Source of the DNA: Nostoc sp. TCL240-02
Lineage (GTDB): Bacteria; Cyanobacteriota; Cyanobacteriia; Cyanobacteriales; Nostocaceae
Direction: 5' to 3'
Length of the DNA stretch: 64,000 nucleotides
Assembly: GCF_013343235.1 (NCBI RefSeq)
Contig: NZ_CP040094.1
Coordinates: forward strand, 3,844,501 to 3,908,500
Shown here: positions 45,649 to 55,041 of the stretch, one piece after another
How positions within the stretch are numbered: the first letter of the stretch is position 1
Layout of the letters: the number at the start of each line of letters is the position of its first letter
The notes under the pieces: generated by a model
What the model saw: the letters and a program-made list of their open reading frames with translations, nothing else
Database searches by the model: none
What the model was told of the DNA's origin: nothing
Position numbers and translations under genes: made by a program

Positions 45649-45873
45649 ATGAGCATTACACTTACAGGTACAATCGAACGCCGTGATATAGGCACAGGCG
45701 CATGGGCGTTGGTTACAGAAGAGGGCGTTACTTACGAAATCCTTAAAGGAGCTGACAAAAGCTTACTCAAAGCCGGACAAAAAGCAAAAGTAAAAGGACA
45801 GGTGCGTGAAGATATCATGACTATTGCCATGATTGGCCCTGTCCTAGAGGTCAAATCTTTTGAAGTAATTTAG
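45649..45873 (+). CDS. Conserved small hypothetical protein (OB-like)
   Basis: 74 residues: LTGTIERRDIGTGAWALVTEEG, then GQKAKVKGQVRED and GPVLEVKSFEVI. The alternating strands with a Gly-rich first hairpin and a KVKGQV strand look like a small beta-barrel of OB type. Function unknown; I recall no named family with confidence. Its last four bases overlap the end of the convergent thioredoxin-like gene. Confidence 0.75.
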   Translation: MSITLTGTIERRDIGTGAWALVTEEGVTYEILKGADKSLLKAGQKAKVKGQVREDIMTIAMIGPVLEVKSFEVI

Positions 45874-46193
45874 TTCTGATTACCTGTAGAATCCAGAACC
45901 TCTTGCAGACGGCTTCTAAATTCCCCTTTGGGATGACCTCCTTTTACTTCACCCACAATCTGAAATTCCCCTTCTGGAGAATTGCAGATGATGTAAGTAG
46001 GCCATCCCATTTCTGATTTATCGGGATACTGAGTTAATAAAATCTTGCGATACTTGCGGTAAGCAGTCGTATCCTGCATTTTCACATCAATAAATTCTAA
46101 ACCCAGTTCTTCAGCCACCTTTTTGTCGTAAAAAGACATTTTATGGCAGATGCCGCACTCTTCTGAAGAGAACTTAATTACAGCTAAACTCAT
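45870..46193 (-). CDS. Thioredoxin-like protein
   Basis: 107 residues with the thioredoxin pattern: strand LAVIKFSS, active-site-like CGIC in EECGICHKM, helix, strand LEFIDVKMQD, and the cis-Pro strand GWPTYIICN. The CxxC suggests thiol-disulfide exchange in the cytosol, since no signal peptide is visible. CGIC differs from the classical CGPC. Convergent overlap of four bases with the preceding small gene. Confidence 0.85.
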   Translation of the reverse strand: MSLAVIKFSSEECGICHKMSFYDKKVAEELGLEFIDVKMQDTTAYRKYRKILLTQYPDKSEMGWPTYIICNSPEGEFQIVGEVKGGHPKGEFRSRLQEVLDSTGNQN

Positions 46194-46240
46194 GGGTTGG
46201 CGACTCTTTGATTCTAAGCAAAGTTTTTTAGCATAATGCC

Positions 46241-46462
46241 ATGAAATATTACCATATAGCTGGTTATTGGTGTCAACTTAAAGCTAAAACCCTTATCCAG
46301 TATCTTTTCTTGCGTCCTTACTTCTATGTTTTTTGGGAAGAAGATCCTTCAGGACTGCATTCCCAGGTTGAACATGGAAACAAGAAAGATATAAATGTAG
46401 TTGGCAAGGAAGCTCTGATTCGGAAGCTGAAAGCAGTGATTGCTGGCAGACAAAATAATTAA
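46241..46462 (+). CDS. Small hypothetical protein
   Basis: 73 residues, starting MKYYHIAGYWCQL and ending ALIRKLKAVIAGRQNN. Aromatic-rich first half, basic second half. Not recognised. The ATG has no clear ribosome-binding site, and support is only the open frame and the protein-like composition. Confidence 0.45.
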   Translation: MKYYHIAGYWCQLKAKTLIQYLFLRPYFYVFWEEDPSGLHSQVEHGNKKDINVVGKEALIRKLKAVIAGRQNN

Positions 46463-46492
46463 ACGCCAAAATATAGAAAAAAAATTAAGAAT

Positions 46493-46627
46493 ATGATTAA
46501 ATATCATAGCAATCATTTTGATGTGGCATCTTTAGCTGACAATAAAAAGAAAGGAATTCAGGAATTGAGTGAGCAAGTTATGCTATATCCTATGAGCAGT
46601 AACAACAAGAGTGGTGGTGCATTCTAG
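46493..46627 (+). CDS. Candidate 44-residue peptide gene upstream of the NsiR1-like array
   Basis: ATG at 46493, stop TAG at 46625-46627. The peptide begins MIKYHSNHFDVASLADNKKK and ends MSSNNKSGGAF. It lies just before the tandem RNA array and hetF. It lacks the RGSGR-type pentapeptide of the heterocyst inhibitors PatS/HetN. There is no strong ribosome-binding site. Reported as a candidate only. Confidence 0.3.
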   Translation: MIKYHSNHFDVASLADNKKKGIQELSEQVMLYPMSSNNKSGGAF

Positions 46628-46685
46628 TTACATCAGCAGAAAATGGTAGAGCAGTATCTTAAGACAAGCCGCTACGTGTCTACAC

Positions 46686-46749
46686 AAAAAACCCCCGATG
46701 AGCGTTAGCCAATCAGGGGAGTTAGTTATCAGGGTGCATCTACCAATTA
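46686..46749 (+). ncRNA. nsiR1: NsiR1-like RNA, copy A
   Basis: Well conserved: CCCCC at 46692-46696, stem partner GGGG in AATCAGGGGAG, then the invariant GGGTGCATCTACC. No TCCGGA lies upstream, so its promoter is unclear. Confidence 0.75.
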
Positions 46750-46774
46750 AATGTTCTTAGGTTTAACACCATAT

Positions 46775-46780
46775 TCCGGA
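46775..46780 (+). promoter_or_regulatory. DIF+-type motif TCCGGA before copy B
   Basis: TCCGGATAAATTTGGACAAAGG; the hexamer ends 34 bases before the A-run of copy B, the spacing expected for a -35 region element of the heterocyst-specific class. Confidence 0.65.
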
Positions 46781-46814
46781 TAAATTTGGACAAAGGCTAG
46801 TTATTTTTTAAAAT

Positions 46815-46878
46815 AAAAAACCCCCGATGAGCGTTAGCCAATCAGGGGAGTTAGTTATCAGGGTGCATCTACCAATTA
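46815..46878 (+). ncRNA. nsiR1: NsiR1-like RNA, copy B
   Basis: Almost identical to copy A, including flanks, which points to a recent unit duplication. It has a well-spaced TCCGGA upstream. Confidence 0.8.
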
Positions 46879-46903
46879 AATGTTCTTAGGTTTAACACCA
46901 TAT

Positions 46904-46909
46904 TCCGGA
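46904..46909 (+). promoter_or_regulatory. DIF+-type motif TCCGGA before copy C
   Basis: Same context as the motif before copy B; ends 33 bases before the A-run of copy C. Confidence 0.65.
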
Positions 46910-46942
46910 TAAATTTGGACAAAGGCTAATTATTTTTAAAAT

Positions 46943-47004
46943 AAAAAACCCCCAGATGATGTTAATCTACTAGGGGAGTTAATTATCAGGGTGCATCTAC
47001 CATT
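46943..47004 (+). ncRNA. nsiR1: NsiR1-like RNA, copy C
   Basis: Loop changed to AGATGATGTTAATCTAC but the CCCCC / GGGG stem is kept (TAGGGGAG). Confidence 0.7.
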
Positions 47005-47031
47005 AATGTTTTCTAGGGGCAGCGAGTATCT

Positions 47032-47037
47032 TCCGGG
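47032..47037 (+). promoter_or_regulatory. Degenerate DIF+-type motif TCCGGG
   Basis: TCCGGG in the position of the hexamer, followed by GAAAATGG; the distance to copy D is stretched to 61 bases. Confidence 0.35.
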
Positions 47038-47098
47038 GAAAATGGCAGAAATCAGGGTTGACGGCCATGTCTAGGAAGGGCCACGCCTACTTAACTAG

Positions 47099-47158
47099 AA
47101 AAAAGCCCCCAGTGGGTGTTAGCCAACCAGGGGAGTGAGTTATCAGGGTGCATCTATT
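47099..47158 (+). ncRNA. nsiR1: NsiR1-like RNA, copy D
   Basis: AAAAAAGCCCCCAGTGGGTG then TTAGCCAACCAGGGGAG; stem and invariant 3' block kept. The upstream motif is altered and misplaced. Confidence 0.72.
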
Positions 47159-47188
47159 GATCATCTTTTCTAAAGTAAATGGGTAGCT

Positions 47189-47194
47189 ACCGGA
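47189..47194 (+). promoter_or_regulatory. Degenerate DIF+-type motif ACCGGA
   Basis: ACCGGATAAAAT, 40 bases before degenerate copy E. Confidence 0.35.
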
Positions 47195-47234
47195 TAAAAT
47201 AGCAGAGGTTGAAGTTATTGTTGTTTGCTCACCA

Positions 47235-47282
47235 GAAAAAAACCTCAAAGTTGTTAAGCAACCAGAGGAGTTAGTTATCAGA
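47235..47282 (+). ncRNA. NsiR1-like RNA, copy E (degenerate)
   Basis: CCTC...GAGG replaces the usual C5/G4 stem in a compensatory way (ACCTCAAAG, then CAACCAGAGGAG), but the GGGTGCATCT block is lost after TTATCAG. Confidence 0.5.
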
Positions 47283-47414
47283 TATTGGTTTCAAGTGAAG
47301 CTAAAGTCTTTCAGAATCTCGTTGATCTGTAAATGATACTCATAGGGCTACTGGCGCAAATTCAGAAGGTGCTAGCCTATATCAGGATTAAAAGAGATTC
47401 TTAAAGAGCAATCT

Positions 47415-47420
47415 GCCGGA
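47415..47420 (+). promoter_or_regulatory. Degenerate DIF+-type motif GCCGGA
   Basis: GCCGGATAAATTG, only 17 bases before copy F. Confidence 0.3.
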
Positions 47421-47437
47421 TAAATTGACGCTCACCA

Positions 47438-47502
47438 GAGAAAATCCTCGATGGGTGTTAGCCAACTAGGGGAGCTAGTTATCAGGGTGAATCTACCAAT
47501 TA
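47438..47502 (+). ncRNA. nsiR1: NsiR1-like RNA, copy F
   Basis: AAAATCCTCGATGGGTGTTA then CTAGGGGAGCTAG; the 5' side of the stem is mutated (TCCTC for CCCCC), the 3' block nearly intact. Confidence 0.6.
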
Positions 47503-47566
47503 AATAACCAGTGCATTGCCTTAAAAATTTGATGCGTCAGAAATGATTGCTGCTAAATTCCTTCAT

Positions 47567-47631
47567 AAAAAAACCCCCAGTGGGTGTTAGCCAACCAGGG
47601 GAGCTAGTTATCAGGGTGCATCTACCAATTA
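47567..47631 (+). ncRNA. nsiR1: NsiR1-like RNA, copy G
   Basis: Fully conserved block with CCCCCAGTGGGTGTTAGCC. No TCCGGA in the preceding spacer. Confidence 0.75.
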
Positions 47632-47656
47632 AGTGTTCTAGGTTTAGCCACCATGC

Positions 47657-47662
47657 TCCGGA
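47657..47662 (+). promoter_or_regulatory. DIF+-type motif TCCGGA before copy H
   Basis: GCTCCGGATAAATTTATTAG, intact, 33 bases before the degenerate copy H. Confidence 0.6.
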
Positions 47663-47695
47663 TAAATTTATTAGAAAAGCGTGTCAACGAAACTC

Positions 47696-47751
47696 TAGTA
47701 GATATTAACTGAATTAGGGGAGTTAAAAATCAAGGGACATCTATCTAGTAA
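47696..47751 (+). ncRNA. NsiR1-like RNA, copy H (degenerate)
   Basis: Only AATTAGGGGAGTTA and GGGACATCTA of the 3' part are recognisable; the C-run is gone, so the stem cannot form. Confidence 0.45.
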
Positions 47752-47828
47752 TCAAGTATTCTAGGATTAAGCACTATTTTTTGGTAAAGAATATCTGCGT
47801 TAAAAGTTGCTGTTGTTTGCCAAAATTG

Positions 47829-47893
47829 AAAAAAACCCCTAGTAGGTGTTAGCCAACTAGGGGAGTTGAAGATCAAGGTGCATCTACCAATTA
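47829..47893 (+). ncRNA. nsiR1: NsiR1-like RNA, copy I
   Basis: AAAAAAACCCCTAGTAGGTG then AACTAGGGGAGTTG; the stem is extended by compensating changes (CCCCTAG / CTAGGGG). Confidence 0.72.
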
Positions 47894-47918
47894 AGTGTTC
47901 TAGATCCAAGTAATCCGA

Positions 47919-47924
47919 TCCGGA
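47919..47924 (+). promoter_or_regulatory. DIF+-type motif TCCGGA facing hetF
   Basis: GATCCGGATAAAGTTG, the last intact motif of the array, with no RNA copy behind it; a transcript from here would be the hetF leader, about 110 bases long. Confidence 0.5.
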
Positions 47925-48066
47925 TAAAGTTGTAAAGGCAGAAAAAGCAAAACAACACCGAATCAGAAACATTCAGGGGTGGGATACATCTAAGTTATCA
48001 GAGGGAGCAAATCGACTTGAAACTTTCGCGTTTCAAACCAGATTTAGGAGGCAGACAGGAGAAGTT

Positions 48067-50571
48067 GTGACCCAGGAATTTCACATTTCCGTAACCCCAG
48101 TAGGGCAAAATGACTACTTGGTGCGGACGGAACAAGTCGCGCCTGGGGTACCATTGGCAGAAGAATTGGTGACTTGGCCTGTAGCTGATTGGTTAATAGC
48201 TGCTGGGCATTTGATGAATGACCCGTTGAAGTCGGTGTTGCAGGGAGATCCATTTACCTCTGGTGGGCACGAAAGCAATATCGCCAGGAACTCTGTTAAC
48301 TTGGTGGCGTTGGGTCAACAATTTTATAACGCCTTGTTTCAAGGCACTCTCAGAGATAGTTGGATTACCGCCCAAGGTATCGCCCAGAATCACCAGCAAG
48401 TACTACGCTTACGCTTGGGGCTAAAGGACACTAGGTTAGCTCGTCTACCTTGGGAAGTGATGCACGCAGGCGATCGCCCTCTGGCTACTGGGCCTTATGT
48501 GGCTTTTTCTCGCTTCCAAAGTGGCATTTTGGGGGGTTCTCCTTTGCGATCGCGCAATACTTTCATAACACGAGAACAAGGTAGTGTGAAAGTATTGATG
48601 GTAATTGCTTCTCCCTCAGATCAAGCCCGTCTTGACTTACAGAAACAGGAAGCGATTAAATTGCAAGCGGAACTTCACCGTCAAACATCACGACTTGCTG
48701 AAGGTAACAATCGGTTCCCAGAAATTGAACTCACTGTCTTAGACCAACCAGGACGCGAAGAACTGACGCAAGCCCTAGAACAAGGCAGATACCAAGTTCT
48801 CCACTACTCTGGTCATAGTAACTTAGGCGGCAATGGCGGAGAAATTTATCTTGTTAGTCGCAGAACTGGCTTAACGGAAATCTTGAGTGGAGACGACCTG
48901 GCAGGTCTGCTCGTCAACAATAATATTCAAATGGCAGTGTTTAATTCCTGCTTGGGGGCGTACACAGCTGCATCTGATCCTTCTGGAGATACGGGTGAAC
49001 GTAATCTGGCAGAAAGTCTGGTGAAACGCGGAATTAGAAGCGTTTTGGCTATGTCAGAACGCATTCCTGATGAAGTGGCATTGACACTCACACAATTGTT
49101 TTACCGCAACTTGAGTCAGGGATATCCAGTAGATTTGTGCGTTAGTCGGGTACGCCAAGGATTAATTTCTGCTTATGGTTCTCACCAGATGTACTGGGCA
49201 TTACCAATTTTATATCTCCAGCCAGAATCTGACGGTTTTCTCAGTGAAGAAATTGAGGTATCCGAAAATACAGACTTGCGGGATCAGTATAGTTCACCTT
49301 TAGGAATAACTTCCACAATGTACTCTGCGATCGCAGATGATAGCGATATGCCTTTAGGAATGGAAGAAATGATTCCTGCTGGTTTGGCGCGTGACTCTTC
49401 TGGGTTAGACTGGCTGGGTGAGGATACTTGGGGCGATCTTGTTGATGAAATTGAGTATGATGACCCAAGTTATGAAGAAGATTCTGCGATAGTTTCGGAT
49501 TTGTTTCGTCAGCTAGATAACCAAAAAGCTACAACTGAACCGGATCAACAAATTCTAGAAAATAATTTTCAGCAAAGCCAGATTTCAGAAGAGATGACTT
49601 CTCCAGAAGAAGAAGGAGATTTGTGGGGAGAAATCCCGGCACCGCCCCCTCCAATTACTGGTAAATTTCAAGGAAACCAGCAAAATTCTGAGTTTTCGCG
49701 TAGGCATAGCCCAACCCAGGCATCACAATCACCCTCACCAAGACATCGTACCCAACGCCGCAAGTTGTGGCCAATTGTGGGTATTGTAGGAATCAGTGCC
49801 TTAGTAGCTGCGATCGCTTTAAATTGGTGGTGGCAAAATCGATCCCAGGTGGCAACTCTGCCAAACATCCCAGCAATTTCCACCGATTCTTTACCTATCC
49901 AAAAACAGCAAAATATCGATTTAGAAACAGCAGCCACTGGAATTGTCACCACTAGCGCTACGCAAAAATTGAGTCAGGGAGATTTACAAGGTGGATTGTT
50001 GGCTGTAGAAGAATTACTCAATCGTGGCGCACTCGCTGCGGCGGAAACTGCCCTTAAACTTGTTCCAAATAAGCAAGTTGACGATCCATCTGTTAATTTT
50101 TATAAGGGACGATTAGCTTGGCAGTCTATCGGGACTGGAGACAATAACTATAGCGTCGATGATGCCCGCCGTTACTGGGAAACTGCTGCCAAAGCTAAAC
50201 CAGAATCGCTTTTGTATAATAACGCTTTAGGATTTGCCTACTACGCAGAAGGCAATCTAAATCGAGCCAATGACTCTTGGTTCAAGGCTTTGAATTTAGC
50301 TCTCAAAGAACAAAATACAGATTCAAAGACAGCAGTTCCTGAAGATGCTTTAACTTCTTATGCTGGTTTAGCTCTTGGACTGTATAAATCTGCACTTAGT
50401 CAATCTAGTGGTAAGCAGACACAGTATCTTAATGAAGCGATCAAGTTGCGGCAAATGGTTCTCAACTCTGATTCAGTAAATTTCCAGGTTGATAAATTAG
50501 CTAAAAATTGGCTGTGGACAGAAAAGGCGATTGAAGATTGGCGATCGCTCCTTCAGGAAAAAGGTGAATAA
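48067..50571 (+). CDS. hetF: HetF, CHAT-domain heterocyst differentiation protein
   Basis: HetF is a caspase-like (CHAT) cysteine protease needed for heterocyst differentiation; in Anabaena it is reported to act on the inhibitor PatU3. The 834-residue protein has an N-terminal DUF-like part, then the CHAT domain with catalytic His250 in LHYSGHSNLGG and Cys295 in VFNSCLGAY. An acidic linker (about 430-530), a membrane helix near 562-585 (PIVGIVGISALVAAIAL) and a C-terminal TPR-like region (YKGRLAW, NNALGFAYYAEGNLNRANDSW) follow. The start is GTG at 48067, preceded by AGGAG at 48057-48061. The assignment combines the CHAT residues with the NsiR1-like array immediately upstream, the arrangement known for hetF. 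Confidence 0.88.
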   Translation: MTQEFHISVTPVGQNDYLVRTEQVAPGVPLAEELVTWPVADWLIAAGHLMNDPLKSVLQGDPFTSGGHESNIARNSVNLVALGQQFYNALFQGTLRDSWITAQGIAQNHQQVLRLRLGLKDTRLARLPWEVMHAGDRPLATGPYVAFSRFQSGILGGSPLRSRNTFITREQGSVKVLMVIASPSDQARLDLQKQEAIKLQAELHRQTSRLAEGNNRFPEIELTVLDQPGREELTQALEQGRYQVLHYSGHSNLGGNGGEIYLVSRRTGLTEILSGDDLAGLLVNNNIQMAVFNSCLGAYTAASDPSGDTGERNLAESLVKRGIRSVLAMSERIPDEVALTLTQLFYRNLSQGYPVDLCVSRVRQGLISAYGSHQMYWALPILYLQPESDGFLSEEIEVSENTDLRDQYSSPLGITSTMYSAIADDSDMPLGMEEMIPAGLARDSSGLDWLGEDTWGDLVDEIEYDDPSYEEDSAIVSDLFRQLDNQKATTEPDQQILENNFQQSQISEEMTSPEEEGDLWGEIPAPPPPITGKFQGNQQNSEFSRRHSPTQASQSPSPRHRTQRRKLWPIVGIVGISALVAAIALNWWWQNRSQVATLPNIPAISTDSLPIQKQQNIDLETAATGIVTTSATQKLSQGDLQGGLLAVEELLNRGALAAAETALKLVPNKQVDDPSVNFYKGRLAWQSIGTGDNNYSVDDARRYWETAAKAKPESLLYNNALGFAYYAEGNLNRANDSWFKALNLALKEQNTDSKTAVPEDALTSYAGLALGLYKSALSQSSGKQTQYLNEAIKLRQMVLNSDSVNFQVDKLAKNWLWTEKAIEDWRSLLQEKGE

Positions 50572-50704
50572 CAGTAAGATGTTGTGGTGGTGCGATCGCT
50601 TGTGGCTCTGAATGAAAAAAATTTACCATTCAAGTTTCTAGTAAAACAAGCTGGTATTTAGGCAGAGAATTTTACTTTTCAGTCTGATTAATATCACCAT
50701 ATTC

Positions 50705-50980
50705 TCAAGCATCTATGAAGCCCTTCGCGGCTGCTATGACAATGCTAACAGCAGGATGATCAACTGCTTTTTCCAGAGCTTCTGATCCTGCTTCTTTCAG
50801 GGCATTGACAACTCGATCTTTCAATTTTGGCTTTTGTTCTATTTCCTCTACTGCTTTAACGCCAACCATCGCAGTACTAGAATATTCCTGTGAGAGTTGA
50901 TCTAAAAGTTCTTTAATATCTTTTGCAGCTTGTGCCAAGTTTTGCGAGTTATTGATTTGAGTGCCGATTTTATCACGCAT
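50705..50980 (-). CDS. Small effector-associated-like protein, possibly N-terminally truncated
   Basis: 91 residues from the ATG: MRDKIGTQINNSQNLAQAAK, then IKELLDQLSQEYSS, KDRVVNALKEAG and VDHPAVSIVIAAAKGFIDA. In Nostoc such sequence follows a Gly-Asp-rich GSGDNVGGDK segment in small proteins linked to STAND/pentapeptide systems. Here the same frame is indeed open upstream and reads YGSGDNVGGDKV just before the ATG. No start codon is evident between there and the stop at 51053-51055, so the original start may be lost or non-standard. Function unknown. Confidence 0.6.
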   Translation of the reverse strand: MRDKIGTQINNSQNLAQAAKDIKELLDQLSQEYSSTAMVGVKAVEEIEQKPKLKDRVVNALKEAGSEALEKAVDHPAVSIVIAAAKGFIDA

Positions 50981-51026
50981 AACTTTATCGCCACCAACGT
51001 TATCCCCAGAGCCATATTGATTTTTA

Positions 51027-51317
51027 GTGCAAACAATTGGTATTTCTGATAGTCAATTTTGTTTAATTAAATCTCATTATTCTAAATTAAAATTACTAGA
51101 AAGATTTCGGAACCGTTCACCAGAAGCATTATCAGAAACACAATCTAGTATTAAAACACACATAAAAGCAAAATCCATTGAACGGGTGAGACAATTTTTA
51201 TTAGAAGAAGCTCAACGTTTAAGGGATAGATTTTCCAACAATCACTGGAAAGTAGTATTGCATGAGGGAATGGCAAACAGTTCTAAGTTTATTGAAGATT
51301 GTTGCTTAACTCAATAA
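51027..51317 (+). CDS. Hypothetical helical protein
   Basis: 96 residues from a GTG start; mostly helical and charged: SHYSKLKLLERFRNRSPEAL and KAKSIERVRQFLLEEAQRLR. Not recognised. The start overlaps the open frame upstream of the opposite-strand small gene, so the true N-terminus is uncertain. Confidence 0.45.
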   Translation: MQTIGISDSQFCLIKSHYSKLKLLERFRNRSPEALSETQSSIKTHIKAKSIERVRQFLLEEAQRLRDRFSNNHWKVVLHEGMANSSKFIEDCCLTQ

Positions 51318-51366
51318 TTAAGTATATCTGACTGGAAGATGAGTAATTGATATTTTACAAATAAAG

Positions 51367-51393
51367 AAGGGATAAGCAAAACGCCTATCCCTT
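51367..51393. terminator. Hairpin between convergent genes, terminator of ahcY
   Basis: AAGGGATA / TATCCCTT, 8-bp stem with 11-base loop. Plus-strand side is followed by AAAAAATC; on the minus strand it is followed by CTTTATTT. It can serve ahcY and the hypothetical gene. Confidence 0.65.
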
Positions 51394-51415
51394 AAAAAAT
51401 CAACTAATCAATGTA

Positions 51416-53085
<1,670 letters not shown>

Positions 53086-54759
53086 GTGCGTTTTCAATTT
53101 TTGGCGTTGGCTTTGCCCGCCGTAGGCATCGCTAGTTCAATGGCCATAGCCGTTGTACCTATAGCAAAAGCCACAGCCCAGATTCCATTTTTACCTCAAT
53201 TACAAGCTCCCAGCAGTGTCAGTAGTGATTCAAAGGATCGGCTTGTCACAGGCTGGATTTATTTAGATGGTCGGCGGTTATTTCAGATCGCAGCATCAAA
53301 AGCCAACTTTCCTGAGCGTTCAGAAGATATCCAAAAGAAGTTGGAGAAAATTAGCCAAAATTACATTCAATCACCAGCAAAAACAGCAGTCAAAGTAGAA
53401 GTTCGTAAAGTAAACGACTTACCAGTAATTTATGTCAACGATCAATACCTGATGACGATCACTTCTGAGGATGCTGGATTGCGAGAGGTAGATATATCGA
53501 CATCGGCAAATCAAATCGCGGAATCGTTACAAGAAGACTTGCAACAAGCAAAGCAAGAAAGACAAACTCAATTTTTAATCAACCAAGGTAAAATTGCTGC
53601 GGGTACGGGACTGGCAATGATTATCATGAGTTGGGGGATATATAGTTGGCAGCGCCGTTCCAAAAAAGATTCACTACAGCCCATTGCCTCCCAACCTCTT
53701 AGATGGCCCCTAAACTCCCCAATTTCTCCAGCAGCAGCTCAACCAATTACAACACAACTAAATCAACAGCAACATCGGCATATCCAAGAAGTCAAAAGAC
53801 GATTGTTTCAGCTAACTCAAGCTGGAATTTGGGGTGGTGGAAGTTTCTTTATCTTGGGTCTATTTCCCTACACACGACCATTTCAGCTAGGGATTCTCAC
53901 AGCTGCTCAATTTCCTTTGCGATTAGGTGTTGTGTTGCTGGTAACTTACGTAGCGATCCGTCTCATCTACGCCCTCATTGACCGCTTCACCACCACTCTA
54001 ATTAGCAGTGGTGCTTTATTGACTCCAGAAAGTTCTGAACGGCTGCAACTGCGAGTTTCCACATTTTCTGGCGTGACTAAAAGCATCGCTACTGGTATCT
54101 GCGTAGGAGTAGGCTTTTTGCTAGCGCTGGTGTCATTGGGGATAGATATCGTTCCCTTGTTAGCGGGTGCGAGTTTGATTGGTGTTGCATTGTCTCTGGC
54201 CTCGCAAAACCTAATTAAAGATGCAATTAACGGTTTTCTAATTATCCTAGAAGACCAGTATGCTTTAGGCGATGTGATTAATGTGGGAGACGTAGGAGGC
54301 TTAGTAGAAAATCTGAATTTGCGGATGACCCAACTGCGGGATTCTGAAGGGCGCTTGATCACCATTCCCAATAGTGAAATTAAAATTGTTGCCAATCTGT
54401 CCAGTCGTTGGTCACGAGCCGATTTAACGGTTCCCATTGCCTACCAAGCCGATACAGAACACGCTTTGAATTTGATTGAAACAGTTGCTTTCGAGATGAA
54501 TCAAGAAATGCAATGGCAGCGTCAAATTTTGGAACCGCCCCAAGTTTTGGGAATAGATCAGTTTGGCGATCGCGGTTTGATTATTCGTGTATGGTTTAAA
54601 ACACAGCCCCTGAAGCAATGGGATGTAGCACGAGAGTTTCGCCGTCGCCTGAAAGTCGCCCTAGACAAAGCCGGAATTTCTATTTCTGTACCTCAACAAG
54701 CGATTTGGGTCAATGACGATCAGTTGTTAAATTTTCAAGATAATGGCAAATCTCATTAG
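53086..54759 (+). CDS. MscS-type mechanosensitive ion channel, long form
   Basis: 557 residues. An N-terminal signal peptide (FLALALPAVGIASSMAIAVVPIAKATA) is followed by a periplasmic domain (about 35-165), one helix near 168-185, then three or four membrane helices (about 245-385). The MscS core has the pore helix region ASLIGVALSLASQNLIKDAINGFLIILED and beta domain (YALGDVINVGDVGGLVENLNLRMTQLRD), with a mixed C-terminal domain. It releases solutes on osmotic downshift or could be gated by other signals. GTG start at 53086, fixed by the strong AAGGAGGT upstream. Confidence 0.9.
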   Translation: MRFQFLALALPAVGIASSMAIAVVPIAKATAQIPFLPQLQAPSSVSSDSKDRLVTGWIYLDGRRLFQIAASKANFPERSEDIQKKLEKISQNYIQSPAKTAVKVEVRKVNDLPVIYVNDQYLMTITSEDAGLREVDISTSANQIAESLQEDLQQAKQERQTQFLINQGKIAAGTGLAMIIMSWGIYSWQRRSKKDSLQPIASQPLRWPLNSPISPAAAQPITTQLNQQQHRHIQEVKRRLFQLTQAGIWGGGSFFILGLFPYTRPFQLGILTAAQFPLRLGVVLLVTYVAIRLIYALIDRFTTTLISSGALLTPESSERLQLRVSTFSGVTKSIATGICVGVGFLLALVSLGIDIVPLLAGASLIGVALSLASQNLIKDAINGFLIILEDQYALGDVINVGDVGGLVENLNLRMTQLRDSEGRLITIPNSEIKIVANLSSRWSRADLTVPIAYQADTEHALNLIETVAFEMNQEMQWQRQILEPPQVLGIDQFGDRGLIIRVWFKTQPLKQWDVAREFRRRLKVALDKAGISISVPQQAIWVNDDQLLNFQDNGKSH

Positions 54760-54819
54760 AAATTTGGATTCGTTACCGCATTTTCCAGTTGATTAGACCA
54801 AATTATGACCAGAAGAGGC

Positions 54820-54867
54820 GGGGGAGCAGGGGGCAGGGGAGCAGGGGAGCAGGGGGGACAAGGGGGA
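54820..54867. repeat. G-rich short tandem repeat (GGGGAGCA)
   Basis: Irregular repeats of GGGGAGCA/GGGGCA between the channel and RND genes; GGGG runs could form a quadruplex. Confidence 0.7.
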
Positions 54868-55041
54868 ATTATTGAACTAAGTCTCTCCCTTGTCTCCCCC
54901 CTCTTCCTTGTCTACCTTGTCTCTTCTTCATGCCCCATGCCAAATGCCCAATGCCTAATATCTAACACTAAACCTTAATAAATTCTTATATTAATAAAAA
55001 GCTACTCTGTCCGTAACCAGAATTAAACTGTTCCTGGATTT

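Larger units (their letters stand above)
46686..47924 (+). repeat. Tandem NsiR1-like small RNA array upstream of hetF
   Basis: About nine copies of a unit of roughly 128 bases. Each unit has a 60-65 base conserved block (A-run, CCCCC, GTTAGCCAA, AGGGGAG, TTAGTTATCAGGGTGCATCT) and a spacer that often holds TCCGGATAAA. In Nostoc sp. PCC 7120 the heterocyst-specific small RNA NsiR1 is transcribed from a tandem array directly upstream of hetF; location, unit structure and the TCCGGA (DIF+) promoter motif all match. Copies A, B, D, G and I are well kept, C and F intermediate, E and H degenerate. Identity rests on this match and not on an alignment. Confidence 0.85.

Noticed and set aside
46686..47924. 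CRISPR array or riboswitch cluster
   Set aside because: Unit blocks are longer and variable, spacers are themselves repeated and contain promoter-like motifs; position upstream of hetF fits the NsiR1 array better.
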